From assembly GCA_018702715.1 (NCBI GenBank), contig JABIYQ010000176.1:1-7408 (forward strand): a stretch of DNA of 7,408 nt, read 5' to 3'. This document shows positions 1 through 5,979 of the stretch, one piece after another. How positions within the stretch are numbered: the first letter of the stretch is position 1; each line of letters opens with the position of its first letter. The translations under genes were made by a program, and so were the position numbers. The notes below the pieces were generated by a model that was not told the origin of the DNA, did no database searches, and saw nothing but the letters and a program-made list of their open reading frames with translations. This stretch comes from Desulfobacula sp. Its GTDB lineage: Bacteria; Desulfobacterota; Desulfobacteria; Desulfobacterales; Desulfobacteraceae.

Positions 1-622
1 CAAAGCCAACAAAACTTAACTTGTGCGAGACTATCATAAAAGTATCGAAAACCCTGGATGTAAAGAAGATACCTTCCCCAGAATGGTTTTCAGGATCAGA
101 TGTAAATTTACCTTTTGCCAGTTCCAAAATAGCCTGCTTTGAATATTCTAGTCCAAGTGCCTTTTTTATTTTTTGAAAAACTCCAACACCGTCATCAATA
201 ACTCTAATTTCAACATGTAGATAATCAAGAATCAATTCTATTATTAATTTTTTTGCGTTGGAATGGTCGATAACATTGTTGACCATTTCAGTAAAACCAT
301 ACTGACAAAGTTCTTTTATATTGTTGTTTAATTCTCCAAGCAAAGGAGATAAATGTTTTGACCACAGAATATCTTCTTCTAAATTCTGATTTGGATATTG
401 CCATTCATGAACTGTCTTGACTAACTGGTAATTAGGGTATCGATTTGATCCTGGCTTTTCAATGATTTTACTTTTGATAAGTTCATTAATATATTTCAAA
501 ACAGTTGGTGTGGTGATCTGAAAGTATTCACAGGTCTGCTGTGTGATTTTATTAGGATTTTTTGAAATGTTTGAAATAATATAATTTTTAATAAGTTCAA
601 TAACTTCTTCGGTAAATTTCAT
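1..622 (-). CDS. Winged-helix GHKL-ATPase protein (likely DUF4325/STAS-like family), C-terminus outside window
   Basis: The reading frame is open from ATG 622 to the window edge (207 residues seen), so the protein is cut at its C-terminus. Residues 1-66 form a winged-helix-like DNA-binding region (ITQQTCEYFQITTPTVLKYI as the HTH). Residues from about 80 form a histidine-kinase-like ATPase fold: N-box E112..N115/N116..D119-H120-S121, G1 box D143-D144-G-V-G147, and G2 box S181-G-E-G184-I. No phosphoacceptor histidine domain or membrane segment is seen. The stretch around GKFTSDPENHSGEGIFFTSR is, from memory, typical of cytoplasmic HTH-HATPase proteins that end in a STAS-like DUF4325 domain; that domain would lie outside the window. 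The role is unknown; an ATP-controlled regulator is an inference. The start is uncertain: in-frame ATGs lie at 634, 628 and 622, and 622 is chosen because GGGGA precedes it at proper spacing. It is divergent from the genes on the right. Confidence 0.8.
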   Translation of the reverse strand, partial: MKFTEEVIELIKNYIISNISKNPNKITQQTCEYFQITTPTVLKYINELIKSKIIEKPGSNRYPNYQLVKTVHEWQYPNQNLEEDILWSKHLSPLLGELNNNIKELCQYGFTEMVNNVIDHSNAKKLIIELILDYLHVEIRVIDDGVGVFQKIKKALGLEYSKQAILELAKGKFTSDPENHSGEGIFFTSRVFDTFMIVSHKLSFVGF

Positions 623-641
623 TTCCATCCCCATTTTTCTT

Positions 642-677
642 ATTATAAACATAAACAGCTTATAAACGAGTTTAAAC
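642..677 (-). promoter_or_regulatory. Putative promoter and operator of the ATPase gene
   Basis: Read on the minus strand, a perfect TATAAT lies at 647-642, just ahead of the candidate start codons, which would give a very short leader. No good -35 box is seen. At the -35 position lies the inverted repeat TAAAC-GA-GTTTA (663-674). On the plus strand the surrounding bases hold several TAAAC units (646-650, 652-656, 663-667, 673-677, 715-719). Autoregulation by the protein's own winged helix is an inference. Confidence 0.4.
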
Positions 678-785
678 ATAACATAAAACACAACAATTAA
701 AATGTAAAGCAAAAATAAACATTTAACCCAGGTGAGATTAGGCAATTAAAATTCTCATTGTCAATTTTTATTTAAGGCTGACTAA

Positions 786-809
786 AACTAAAAAATGACC
801 GGCATAAAA
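786..809. repeat. Boundary repeat, copy A
   Basis: AACTA-A5-TG-ACCGG-CATAAAA. It matches copy D (7278-7304) almost base for base, apart from one extra C in D after the TG. It contains the near-palindrome ATG-A-CCGG-CAT. On the minus strand the small hairpin is followed by a T-run, resembling a weak terminator. It lies ten bases before copy B. Confidence 0.6.
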
Positions 810-818
810 TATTCATTA

Positions 819-855
819 CAACAAAAAAAATGAACCGGGTGTGACCGGTTATTTT
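819..855. repeat. Boundary repeat, copy B (hairpin)
   Basis: CAAC, eight A, TG, then the perfect stem AACCGG (833-838) / CCGGTT (845-850) around the loop GTGTGA, then ATTTT. It is nearly identical to copy C (5945-5979); the differences are one A in the run, the loop bases and the last base. On the minus strand it reads as a stem followed by CA and eight T, a good intrinsic-terminator shape; on the plus strand the U-tract is weaker. No minus-strand gene lies to its right, so a simple terminator role does not explain it. The truncated acetyltransferase frame begins directly after it. Confidence 0.7.
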
Positions 856-856
856 C

Positions 857-1045
857 GTGTTCAGAGATCTTGTATTAAAAGCTTTCTTTGAACTTGGAAC
901 TCAGCGTGTCATGGGTACTGCAATGGCAGTGAATAACGCTTCAATTCGGGTAATGGAAAAAGCAGGTATGAAGTTAGAAAAAAAACTCTTATATAAAGGA
1001 ATGGAATCAAGGAATCAAAATGAAGCAAGCATTAATAATTGTTGA
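857..1045 (+). pseudogene. GNAT acetyltransferase, C-terminal fragment
   Basis: About 62 residues that match the last third of a RimJ/RimL-like GNAT N-acetyltransferase: an AF-ELG-QRV segment followed by VNNASIRVMEKAGMKLEKK, the usual acetyl-CoA-site helix and closing strand. Full GNAT proteins are about 150-180 residues; here the N-terminal two thirds are missing. The only start available is GTG 857, without a ribosome binding site. The frame is closed upstream by TGA at 842-844, which lies inside hairpin repeat B, so the break coincides with the repeat. The 3' end overlaps the next gene by 26 bases, and the final residues look unlike a GNAT tail. It is probably non-functional. Confidence 0.75.
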
Positions 1046-1571
1046 TATACAAAATGATTATTTCCCAGGTGGAAAAATGGAGCTTGTAGGAATAGGGGAA
1101 GCTGCAAAAAATGCCCAACATGCTCTTGAGCTTTTTCGGGCCAGGAATTTACCGATTTTCCATATCCAGCATTTATCAAACAGGGCAGGCGCGACTTTTT
1201 TTTTGCCGGAAACAGATGGTGTTGAGATCCACAAAAGCGTAACCCCGAAAAGCAGTGAGAATATAATTCAAAAAAATTTCCCAAATTCCTTTAGAGATAC
1301 TTCTTTGAATAGCCAGCTTCAGAATCTTAATGTCGGGGAAGTCATTATTTGTGGTGCTATGACCCACATGTGTATTGATACAACAGTAAGGGCCGCCTTT
1401 GATTTGGGTTTTCGCTGCATTGTGATATCGGATGCCTGTGCAACAAGAAAGATGGAATTCGACAAAGTGTCTATTGAAGCGCTACAGGTACATGCCGCTT
1501 TTATGTCGGCACTTTCCAGCCCTTTCGCTCAGGTTATAAAGGTAGATGGACTAGAAAGCAAACTGGTATAA
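1020..1571 (+). CDS. Isochorismatase-like cysteine hydrolase
   Basis: 183 residues, the normal size for a single-domain isochorismatase/nicotinamidase-fold hydrolase. The catalytic triad is visible: Asp9 in VDIQNDYF, Lys85 in IIQKNFPNSF and Cys118 in GAMTHMCIDTTVRAA, with the cis-peptide-type GAMT turn before the cysteine. These enzymes hydrolyse small amides or vinyl ethers (nicotinamide, isochorismate, carbamoyl compounds, N-formylmaleamate); the substrate cannot be read from the sequence. It is probably cytoplasmic, with no signal peptide. ATG 1020 has AAGGA at good spacing. It overlaps the acetyltransferase stump and is followed 12 bases later by the signal peptidase gene, so the two are likely cotranscribed. 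The pairing has no obvious metabolic logic. Confidence 0.9.
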   Translation: MKQALIIVDIQNDYFPGGKMELVGIGEAAKNAQHALELFRARNLPIFHIQHLSNRAGATFFLPETDGVEIHKSVTPKSSENIIQKNFPNSFRDTSLNSQLQNLNVGEVIICGAMTHMCIDTTVRAAFDLGFRCIVISDACATRKMEFDKVSIEALQVHAAFMSALSSPFAQVIKVDGLESKLV

Positions 1572-1583
1572 CAAGGATAAACA

Positions 1584-2438
1584 TTGGAAAATAAACCAAG
1601 GAAAAAATGGATAGCTGTTCTCTTTACAATTCTAACCACCGGATTAGGGCATATCTATTGTGGTCGAGTCAAAAGGGGTATTATTTTTATCCTAATTCCA
1701 ATAACGGCTACTGTCACCGCATTTTTAGTTTTAAAAGTCTATCCTTCATTTTTATTATTAATCAGTTTCTTGACCATATGCATTATCTATCTCATTTATT
1801 GCATTTTTGATGTGATTAAAATTGCCCAAAAACAATCAGTCCATTATGAAACAAAGAAATTTAATCGTTGGTATATTTACTTGGCTCTTTACACTATTGT
1901 AATTGCAATCCCTCAACCCTTAAGTGGTGAGTACATCAAACAGAATATTGTACAGGCTTTTAAAATTCCATCTGGCTCAATGATTCCAACTTTGCAAATC
2001 GGTGATATGCTGCTTGCCAAAACTGATAAAGAATCAAAGTCTAATATTAATCGTGGGGATTTAATAATTTTCAAGTATCCTATGGATCGAACAAAAATCT
2101 ATATTAAGCGTGTTATAGCTATAGAAGGAGAGACTATTTCAATAAAAGATAAAAAGGTTTCAATTAATCATTCTATCTTTAATGAACCATATATTATTAA
2201 TACCGATTCACGAATTTTTAAACAAACTAAAACCCCAAGAGATAATATGGCCCCAATAGAAGTCCCGGCTAATTCTTTCTTTGTTATGGGAGACAATAGA
2301 GATAATACCCATGATAGCCGATTTTGGGGTTTTGTTAAGGAATTAGACATAATTGGCAAACCAACAATTTTGTATTGGTCCTGGGATAAAAAGGCTTTCA
2401 AAATCCGTTTTAACAGAATTGGCAAGTCTTTAATCTGA
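1584..2438 (+). CDS. lepB: Signal peptidase I with N-terminal TM2-like membrane region
   Basis: 284 residues. The C-terminal half is an S26 signal peptidase I, which removes signal peptides on the outer face of the inner membrane. It shows the nucleophile Ser132 in IPSGSMIPTLQIGD, the general base Lys175 in IYIKRVIAIEGE, and the box E motif GDNRDNTHDSRFWG (236-249). Before this comes an extra hydrophobic section: GLGHIYCGRVKRGIIFIL (20-37) resembles TM2-type turns, followed by two long hydrophobic stretches (about 33-75) and the usual anchor (about 97-113). The start is TTG 1584 with AAGGA seven bases upstream; no better ATG is in frame. It follows the isochorismatase gene by 12 bases. Such fused versions occur, to my knowledge, in Desulfobacterota. 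It may be an extra paralogue rather than the housekeeping enzyme, since no lepA or rnc is adjacent. Confidence 0.92.
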   Translation: MENKPRKKWIAVLFTILTTGLGHIYCGRVKRGIIFILIPITATVTAFLVLKVYPSFLLLISFLTICIIYLIYCIFDVIKIAQKQSVHYETKKFNRWYIYLALYTIVIAIPQPLSGEYIKQNIVQAFKIPSGSMIPTLQIGDMLLAKTDKESKSNINRGDLIIFKYPMDRTKIYIKRVIAIEGETISIKDKKVSINHSIFNEPYIINTDSRIFKQTKTPRDNMAPIEVPANSFFVMGDNRDNTHDSRFWGFVKELDIIGKPTILYWSWDKKAFKIRFNRIGKSLI

Positions 2439-2577
2439 AAACAACGGATCAAATATTAATCCCATGACCTGGGCAATGGCTTGCTGGATCATTCTATCAG
2501 CACTGTTGGAATACCAAGCCAACGTTTACTTTCGTTCGGTTTCGGTATCTCAACCCGTAAAACCGGAGGAACGTCAT
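2433..2577 (-). pseudogene. Group II intron reverse transcriptase (LtrA-like) fragment, frameshifted
   Basis: Read on the minus strand, the bases encode VPPVLRVEIPKPNESKRWLG and then IPTVL. After a one-base shift near 2498 they encode DRMIQQAIAQVMGLIFDPLF. Joined, this is the highly conserved start of the reverse transcriptase domain of group II intron maturases (VEIPKP...LGIPTVLDR-IQQAI-QV). Only about 45 residues of a protein of more than 400 remain; the frame ends in TAA within the antisense of the signal peptidase 3' end. The YADD active site, maturase domain and intron RNA domains V/VI are absent. The right end overlaps the methyltransferase remnant's start codon. It is a dead relic of a retroelement inserted opposite to the flanking genes. 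Confidence 0.8.
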
Positions 2578-2849
2578 GAAATTAATCGAATGGGAGGTAA
2601 AAGAAGACGATTACAGCTGGTGTAAAAAGCCATCGGCCCGAGACAATTGACGGAAGATGAGGCAATAGACACTGCCCGGCGGACCTATTCGGGAAATGCT
2701 GATTTACGTGTGACCTTCAGGTTATCCCGTGGTTTTACCGTTGCCCAGGTGGCTCAAAAGCATGGCTGGACTGATCCAATGACCTGATCCTTGACCCCAT
2801 GGCCGGAGGTGGCGTGACCCCGGACACCTGTCTTGCAATGGGCCGTTGA
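2576..2849 (+). pseudogene. DNA methyltransferase remnant, frameshifted and internally deleted
   Basis: Three pieces in three frames. ATG 2576 with GGAGGA upstream starts MKLIEWEVKEDDYSW. After a shift near 2631 the text continues IGPRQLTEDEAIDTARRTYS and later FTVAQVAQKHGWTDPM, up to TGA 2785. A third frame gives LILDPMAGGGVTPDTCLAMG, ending at TGA 2847. The DPMAGGG element is the S-adenosylmethionine-binding motif of N4/N6-adenine DNA methyltransferases, but the catalytic (D/N/S)PP(Y/F/W) motif is missing. I recall similar N-terminal and motif I segments in ParB-domain DNA methylases of anaerobic deltaproteobacteria; here the middle appears deleted. The stretch is clearly richer in GC (about 50 percent at 2641-2700) than the neighbouring signal peptidase gene, suggesting a different origin. 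It is non-functional. Confidence 0.6.
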
Positions 2850-2998
2850 ACAAACCACTGCACATGGACAAGCCAGTGAGCTAAACATTCACGGTGGCTA
2901 AGAAAATTGGATCTATAATCAGATGATTGACCTGGCGCCGGAAAACAGAAGCATTACCGGGAAAATTGTCAATTAACCTAATCAGGAAAAGAAATATT
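2850..2998. other. Intergenic stretch before the flavin oxidoreductase
   Basis: No coding signal recognised. It contains an isolated TATAAT (2914-2919) without a convincing -35 partner, and ends with AGGA (2984-2987), eleven bases before the next start codon. It may carry the oxidoreductase promoter, but this is weak. Confidence 0.3.
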
Positions 2999-4999
2999 AT
3001 GTTTGAAAATCTGCTAAGTCCCATAAAAATTAATAAACTGACAATTAAAAACAGGACAGCATATCCATCATTGGGGGTTTTATTTTCTCTGGATAGAAAA
3101 TTAAACAACAGGTATTACAACTATTTTCAGGAGATTGCCCAGGGAGGTGCTGGAATTGTAACTGTGGGACCTGTGGGAGTGGACTTTATAGGGTCAGGCC
3201 TTCTGACCATGGCCATTGATAAGGATGAATATATTCCCTCTTTTCAAAAAATGACCAATATTATTAAAAAAGAAGGCGCGAGCCCCTGGATTCAACTCTT
3301 TCATGCCGGTGCATATTCCCACCCCATGATGATTGATAATAAAACACCAAAGGCTCCTTCAAAAATATATTCAAGTTATTCAAGAACAGAGCCGGATGAG
3401 ATGACGATTGAAGAGATAAAAGAGACTCAAAATGCATTTGTTCAGGCTGCCATAAGGGCTAAAGAGGCAGGGTTTGAAGGTGTTGAAATCATTGCATCAG
3501 CAGGTTATCTTATCACCCAGTTTTTATCTCCCCTTAAAAATCAAAGAACCGATGGGTATGGTGGAAGCTTTGAAAACAGGGTAAGGTTTCCAAGTGAAAT
3601 AATTAAAACCATGAGGGAGAAGCTTGGGGATGATTATCCCCTCGGCATCAGGATGGCAGGAAATGATCTTGTGGCCCGGAGCAACACAGATTCTGAAATG
3701 CCGGCAATTGCAAAGGTGTACGAAGCGTGCGGCATTGATGTGATTAATGTAACCGGCGGGTGGCATGAATCAAAGGTCCCCCAGCTCCCCATGGAACTTC
3801 CAAGGGGAACATTTTCATTTTTTGCCCAGAATATCAAAAAAGCGGTTTCCATACCTGTAATGGCTTCAAATCGTATTACAACACCCTTTGAGGCAGAAAA
3901 TATCATAAAGGACGGTTTTGCCGACATGGTTAATCTTGGGCGGGTTCTCATTGCAGATCCAGAGTGGCCCAACAAGGCTAAGCAAGGCAGGCCTGAAGAG
4001 ATAAGACCCTGCGTTGGGTGCAACCAGGGGTGCACAGATCAGATTTTTTCAGGTTCCCCTGTTTTCTGCCTTGGGAATCCAAGGGCAGGCTTTGAAGGTG
4101 AACGAGTTATTACAAAAACAGACTCACCTAAAAATGTTTTAGTTGTAGGGGCTGGAGTGGGCGGGCTTGAAGCCGCCATAACTGCAAAGAAGCAGGGTCA
4201 CAATGTTGAGATTTATGAAAAAGATGATGAAATCGGCGGCCAGTTGTGGATAGCAGGGACACCGCCCCACAAACAGGAGCTGTTGGAGTTTGTGCGCTAT
4301 TACCGTGCAATGCTTAACAAGCATGAGATAAGCGTTCAGTTTAATACAATAGTAACACTAGAGCTTTTAAAGGAAAAAAATCCTGACCATATTATTGTTG
4401 CCGAGGGAGCCGAGCCACTTGTTCCACCAATTGAGGGTGTTGATGACCCTTGTGTCTATACCTCCTGGGATATTTTACGGGACAATCCAAAACTTGGAGA
4501 AAAGGTTGCAGTGATCGGCGGCGGGGCTGTGGGGCTTGAAACAGCACACTTCATAGCTTCAAAGGGAACCATGTCCCCAGAAGTGCTTCATTTTCTATTC
4601 AGATATGATGCCGTACCCGTTGAAAGATTAAGGGAATATGTCTTTAGCGGCACTTCAAAGGTAACTGTATTTGAAATGCTTGCAAAGACCGGGGCAGGTG
4701 TCGGGAAATCCACCAAATGGATACTCTTTGGAAACCTTGATAAGTATAATGTAGAGTCTAACACTTCAGCAAAGGTACTTAGTGTAAAAAAGGGCCTAGT
4801 CAGGTTTGAAACAGAAGGCAAAATTATAGAGGAACAATTTGATAATGTGGTTATTGCATCTGGTTCAAAATCAGTTAAAAAAGTTTCAGATAAGATTGAA
4901 GCCCTGGGTATCCCCTTTTCTGTTATTGGCGACGGAGTTGCGCCAAGGCAGTTGAATGATGCCATCCATGGAGGTTTTCTGGCAGCCCTTGAGATTTGA
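2999..4999 (+). CDS. FadH-like NADH:flavin oxidoreductase (old yellow enzyme / 2,4-dienoyl-CoA reductase family)
   Basis: 666 residues, close to E. coli FadH (672). Residues 1-335 are an FMN-binding TIM barrel of old-yellow-enzyme type, with His102 in FHAGAY, Tyr170 in SAGYLITQFL and NQRTDGYGGSFENR. Tyr170 and His256 (GGWHES) match the proton-donating pair of FadH. A 4Fe-4S motif follows: Cys338, Cys341, Cys345, Cys357 (C-x2-C-x3-C-x11-C). The FAD domain begins at VVGAGVGG (382-389) and the NAD(P)H domain at VIGGGAVG (505-512); GKSTKW and the closing LAALEI also match FadH. Such enzymes use NAD(P)H to reduce activated double bonds, classically 2,4-dienoyl-CoA in fatty-acid breakdown; related enzymes act on other enoates or amines, so the substrate is open. 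ATG 2999 (MFENLLSPIKI) is preferred over an upstream TTG at 2927 because it matches the family N-terminus. It has no cotranscribed neighbour. Confidence 0.93.
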   Translation: MFENLLSPIKINKLTIKNRTAYPSLGVLFSLDRKLNNRYYNYFQEIAQGGAGIVTVGPVGVDFIGSGLLTMAIDKDEYIPSFQKMTNIIKKEGASPWIQLFHAGAYSHPMMIDNKTPKAPSKIYSSYSRTEPDEMTIEEIKETQNAFVQAAIRAKEAGFEGVEIIASAGYLITQFLSPLKNQRTDGYGGSFENRVRFPSEIIKTMREKLGDDYPLGIRMAGNDLVARSNTDSEMPAIAKVYEACGIDVINVTGGWHESKVPQLPMELPRGTFSFFAQNIKKAVSIPVMASNRITTPFEAENIIKDGFADMVNLGRVLIADPEWPNKAKQGRPEEIRPCVGCNQGCTDQIFSGSPVFCLGNPRAGFEGERVITKTDSPKNVLVVGAGVGGLEAAITAKKQGHNVEIYEKDDEIGGQLWIAGTPPHKQELLEFVRYYRAMLNKHEISVQFNTIVTLELLKEKNPDHIIVAEGAEPLVPPIEGVDDPCVYTSWDILRDNPKLGEKVAVIGGGAVGLETAHFIASKGTMSPEVLHFLFRYDAVPVERLREYVFSGTSKVTVFEMLAKTGAGVGKSTKWILFGNLDKYNVESNTSAKVLSVKKGLVRFETEGKIIEEQFDNVVIASGSKSVKKVSDKIEALGIPFSVIGDGVAPRQLNDAIHGGFLAALEI

Positions 5000-5144
5000 T
5001 AAAATCCTGTTGTCCTCTTTTGTTGCATATCTGTTATGGTTATTTTTTTAATTCTGTAACCCTGGAGAGGCCGATATATTTGGAATTCGTGTGAGTGCAA
5101 AGAAGATTGAACTGTTAGAAGAAGGAATAGATAGAATTTTTTCC
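5000..5144 (+). other. Intergenic stretch with a small unidentified open frame
   Basis: Between the oxidoreductase and the toxin-antitoxin promoter. A frame open from 5052 to TAG 5151 reads as a possible protein C-terminus (ADIFGIRVSAKKIELLEEG) with an amphipathic helix at the end. It has only a GTG (5091) as an internal start and no ribosome binding site. I do not recognise it; it could be the tail of a lost gene or chance. GGTTA...TAACC (around 5038-5060) could form a weak stem with a T-rich loop. Confidence 0.25.
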
Positions 5145-5175
5145 TTGACTTAGTTAACCTGCATGTTAACATATT
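5145..5175 (+). promoter_or_regulatory. Toxin-antitoxin promoter with internal operator
   Basis: A -35 box TTGACT (5145-5150) is followed after 19 bases by a -10-like CATATT (5170-5175). Between them lies GTTAAC-CTGCAT-GTTAAC (5153-5170), two identical six-base palindromes one turn apart in all, an ideal site for a dimeric Xre-type repressor. HigA antitoxins commonly repress their own operon from such a site; assignment to the HigA encoded here is inference. GGA precedes the toxin ATG at 5183. Confidence 0.65.
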
Positions 5176-5182
5176 GGATAAT

Positions 5183-5532
5183 ATGAAAGAAATAATTTTT
5201 ACAGATCAGCGTCTGGAAAAAGTCCGGTTGAAGAGTTTCTTGATGATTTGACCACAAAACAGGCCAAGAAAGTTATCTGGGTTTTGAATATTGTCGAAGA
5301 GCATATTAATGTTCCTTCTAAATATTTTAAGAAAATGCTCAACACAGATAATCTTTGGGAAGTCAGGGTAAATTTTGGATCAAATATATTTCGAATTCTC
5401 TGTTTTTTTGATGGTTCTGAAATTATTATTTTAACCCATGCTTTTCAGAAGAAGACTCAAAAAACTCCAAGGCAGGCAATTAAAATTGCTGAGAAACGTA
5501 TGAAGGACTATATTAAGAGGAAAAAGTTATGA
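5183..5532 (+). CDS. higB: HigB/Gp49-like RelE-superfamily toxin, frameshifted near its start
   Basis: From 5203 on, frame 1 encodes a complete Gp49/HigB-type RNA-interferase-like toxin: RSASGKSPVEEFLDDL, then LWEVRVNFGSNIFRILCFF and LTHAFQKKTQKTPRQAI, all typical of the family, which cleaves mRNA at the ribosome. The natural start, ATG 5183 (MKEIIF), lies in another frame. The run of five T at 5196-5200 is one short of the six needed to join MKEIIF to YRSASGK. With one T restored the protein would be 116 residues, the normal size. Without it the only in-frame start is an internal TTG (5248), which lacks the first strand and helix and has no ribosome binding site. This could be a true inactivating mutation, a sequencing error in a homopolymer, or a slippage site. 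The stop overlaps the antitoxin start as ATGA. Confidence 0.8.
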
Positions 5533-5804
5533 GTGATCTCCAAAAATATATAAAAAAAAGAAAAAAAAAGGACCCGGTATTTGCAGAAAATTTTGATTCT
5601 GGATATGAACATTTTAAAATCGGAGTAATGCTGAAGCAGGCAAGAGAAGAGTCTGGTCTCACTCAAGAAGAATTAGCCTCTCGTTTAAACACAAAAAAAT
5701 CTGCAATTTCAAGAATTGAGAATCATGCTGAAGATATTAAATTGTCAACCTTGGAAAAATTTGCAAATGCTCTTGGGAAAAGGCTAAGGCTGGAAGTCGC
5801 GTAA
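5529..5804 (+). CDS. higA: HigA-like Xre-family antitoxin
   Basis: 91 residues. A lysine-rich N-terminal arm (about 1-27) precedes an HTH_3 domain (about 28-85) with KQAREESGLTQEELASRLNT and KSAISRIENH as helices 1-3, ending LEKFANALGKRLRLEV. This layout is standard for the antitoxin partner of Gp49-like toxins: it binds and neutralises the toxin and represses the operon, probably at 5153-5170. Translation is coupled to the toxin by the ATGA overlap at 5529-5532. The arm is encoded by unusually long A-runs (eight A at 5552-5559, nine A at 5561-5569) that could promote polymerase slippage. The frame is intact. Confidence 0.9.
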   Translation: MSDLQKYIKKRKKKDPVFAENFDSGYEHFKIGVMLKQAREESGLTQEELASRLNTKKSAISRIENHAEDIKLSTLEKFANALGKRLRLEVA

Positions 5805-5944
5805 TATAGACCAAAGTAAATATTTCAAACATCCAACCGGATTCAACCTCGTTGATAAAATTCCATGATTTGATCTTATGAATCATTCTTCTTGAAATAT
5901 AATCCAAAAGGTGATTTGAGAATTCTCTTTAAACCACAATACCT
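5805..5944. other. Intergenic stretch after the antitoxin gene
   Basis: First part of a 309-base gap (5805-6113) between the antitoxin and Fic genes. No gene is seen. It holds two small low-GC inverted repeats, TCAAC-CTC-GTTGA (about 5845-5857) and ATGATT...AATCAT (about 5865-5886). Neither has a convincing U-tract, so a terminator cannot be asserted. The rest of the gap holds repeat C and the TTTCCG elements. Confidence 0.35.
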
Positions 5945-5979
5945 CAACAAAAAAATGAACCGGGTGATACCGGTTATTT
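5945..5979. repeat. Boundary repeat, copy C (hairpin)
   Basis: CAAC, seven A, TG, stem AACCGG (5958-5963), loop GTGATA, stem CCGGTT (5970-5975), ATTT. Near-identical to copy B 5.1 kb away, with changes in the A-run length, the loop and the last base, so the stem has been kept. The minus strand again shows a stem, then CA and seven T. It separates the toxin-antitoxin operon from the Fic gene, both of which are on the plus strand. Confidence 0.7.

Noticed and set aside
819..855. Repeat B as an ordinary terminator of a plus-strand gene
   Set aside because: No plus-strand gene lies upstream, the better U-tract is on the minus strand where no gene precedes it, and near-copies occur at other module boundaries.
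2927..2998. Oxidoreductase starting at TTG 2927
   Set aside because: The additional 24 residues are not part of the old-yellow-enzyme fold; MFENLLSPIKI at 2999 is the family start.
4588..5172. Minus-strand open frame of 194 codons
   Set aside because: It lies antisense to the oxidoreductase 3' end and shows no recognisable domain; it is a shadow of the codon pattern.
5248..5532. Toxin beginning at TTG 5248 as a complete 94-residue protein
   Set aside because: Family-like sequence continues upstream in the same frame to 5200 and joins MKEIIF by a one-base shift; no ribosome binding site precedes 5248.
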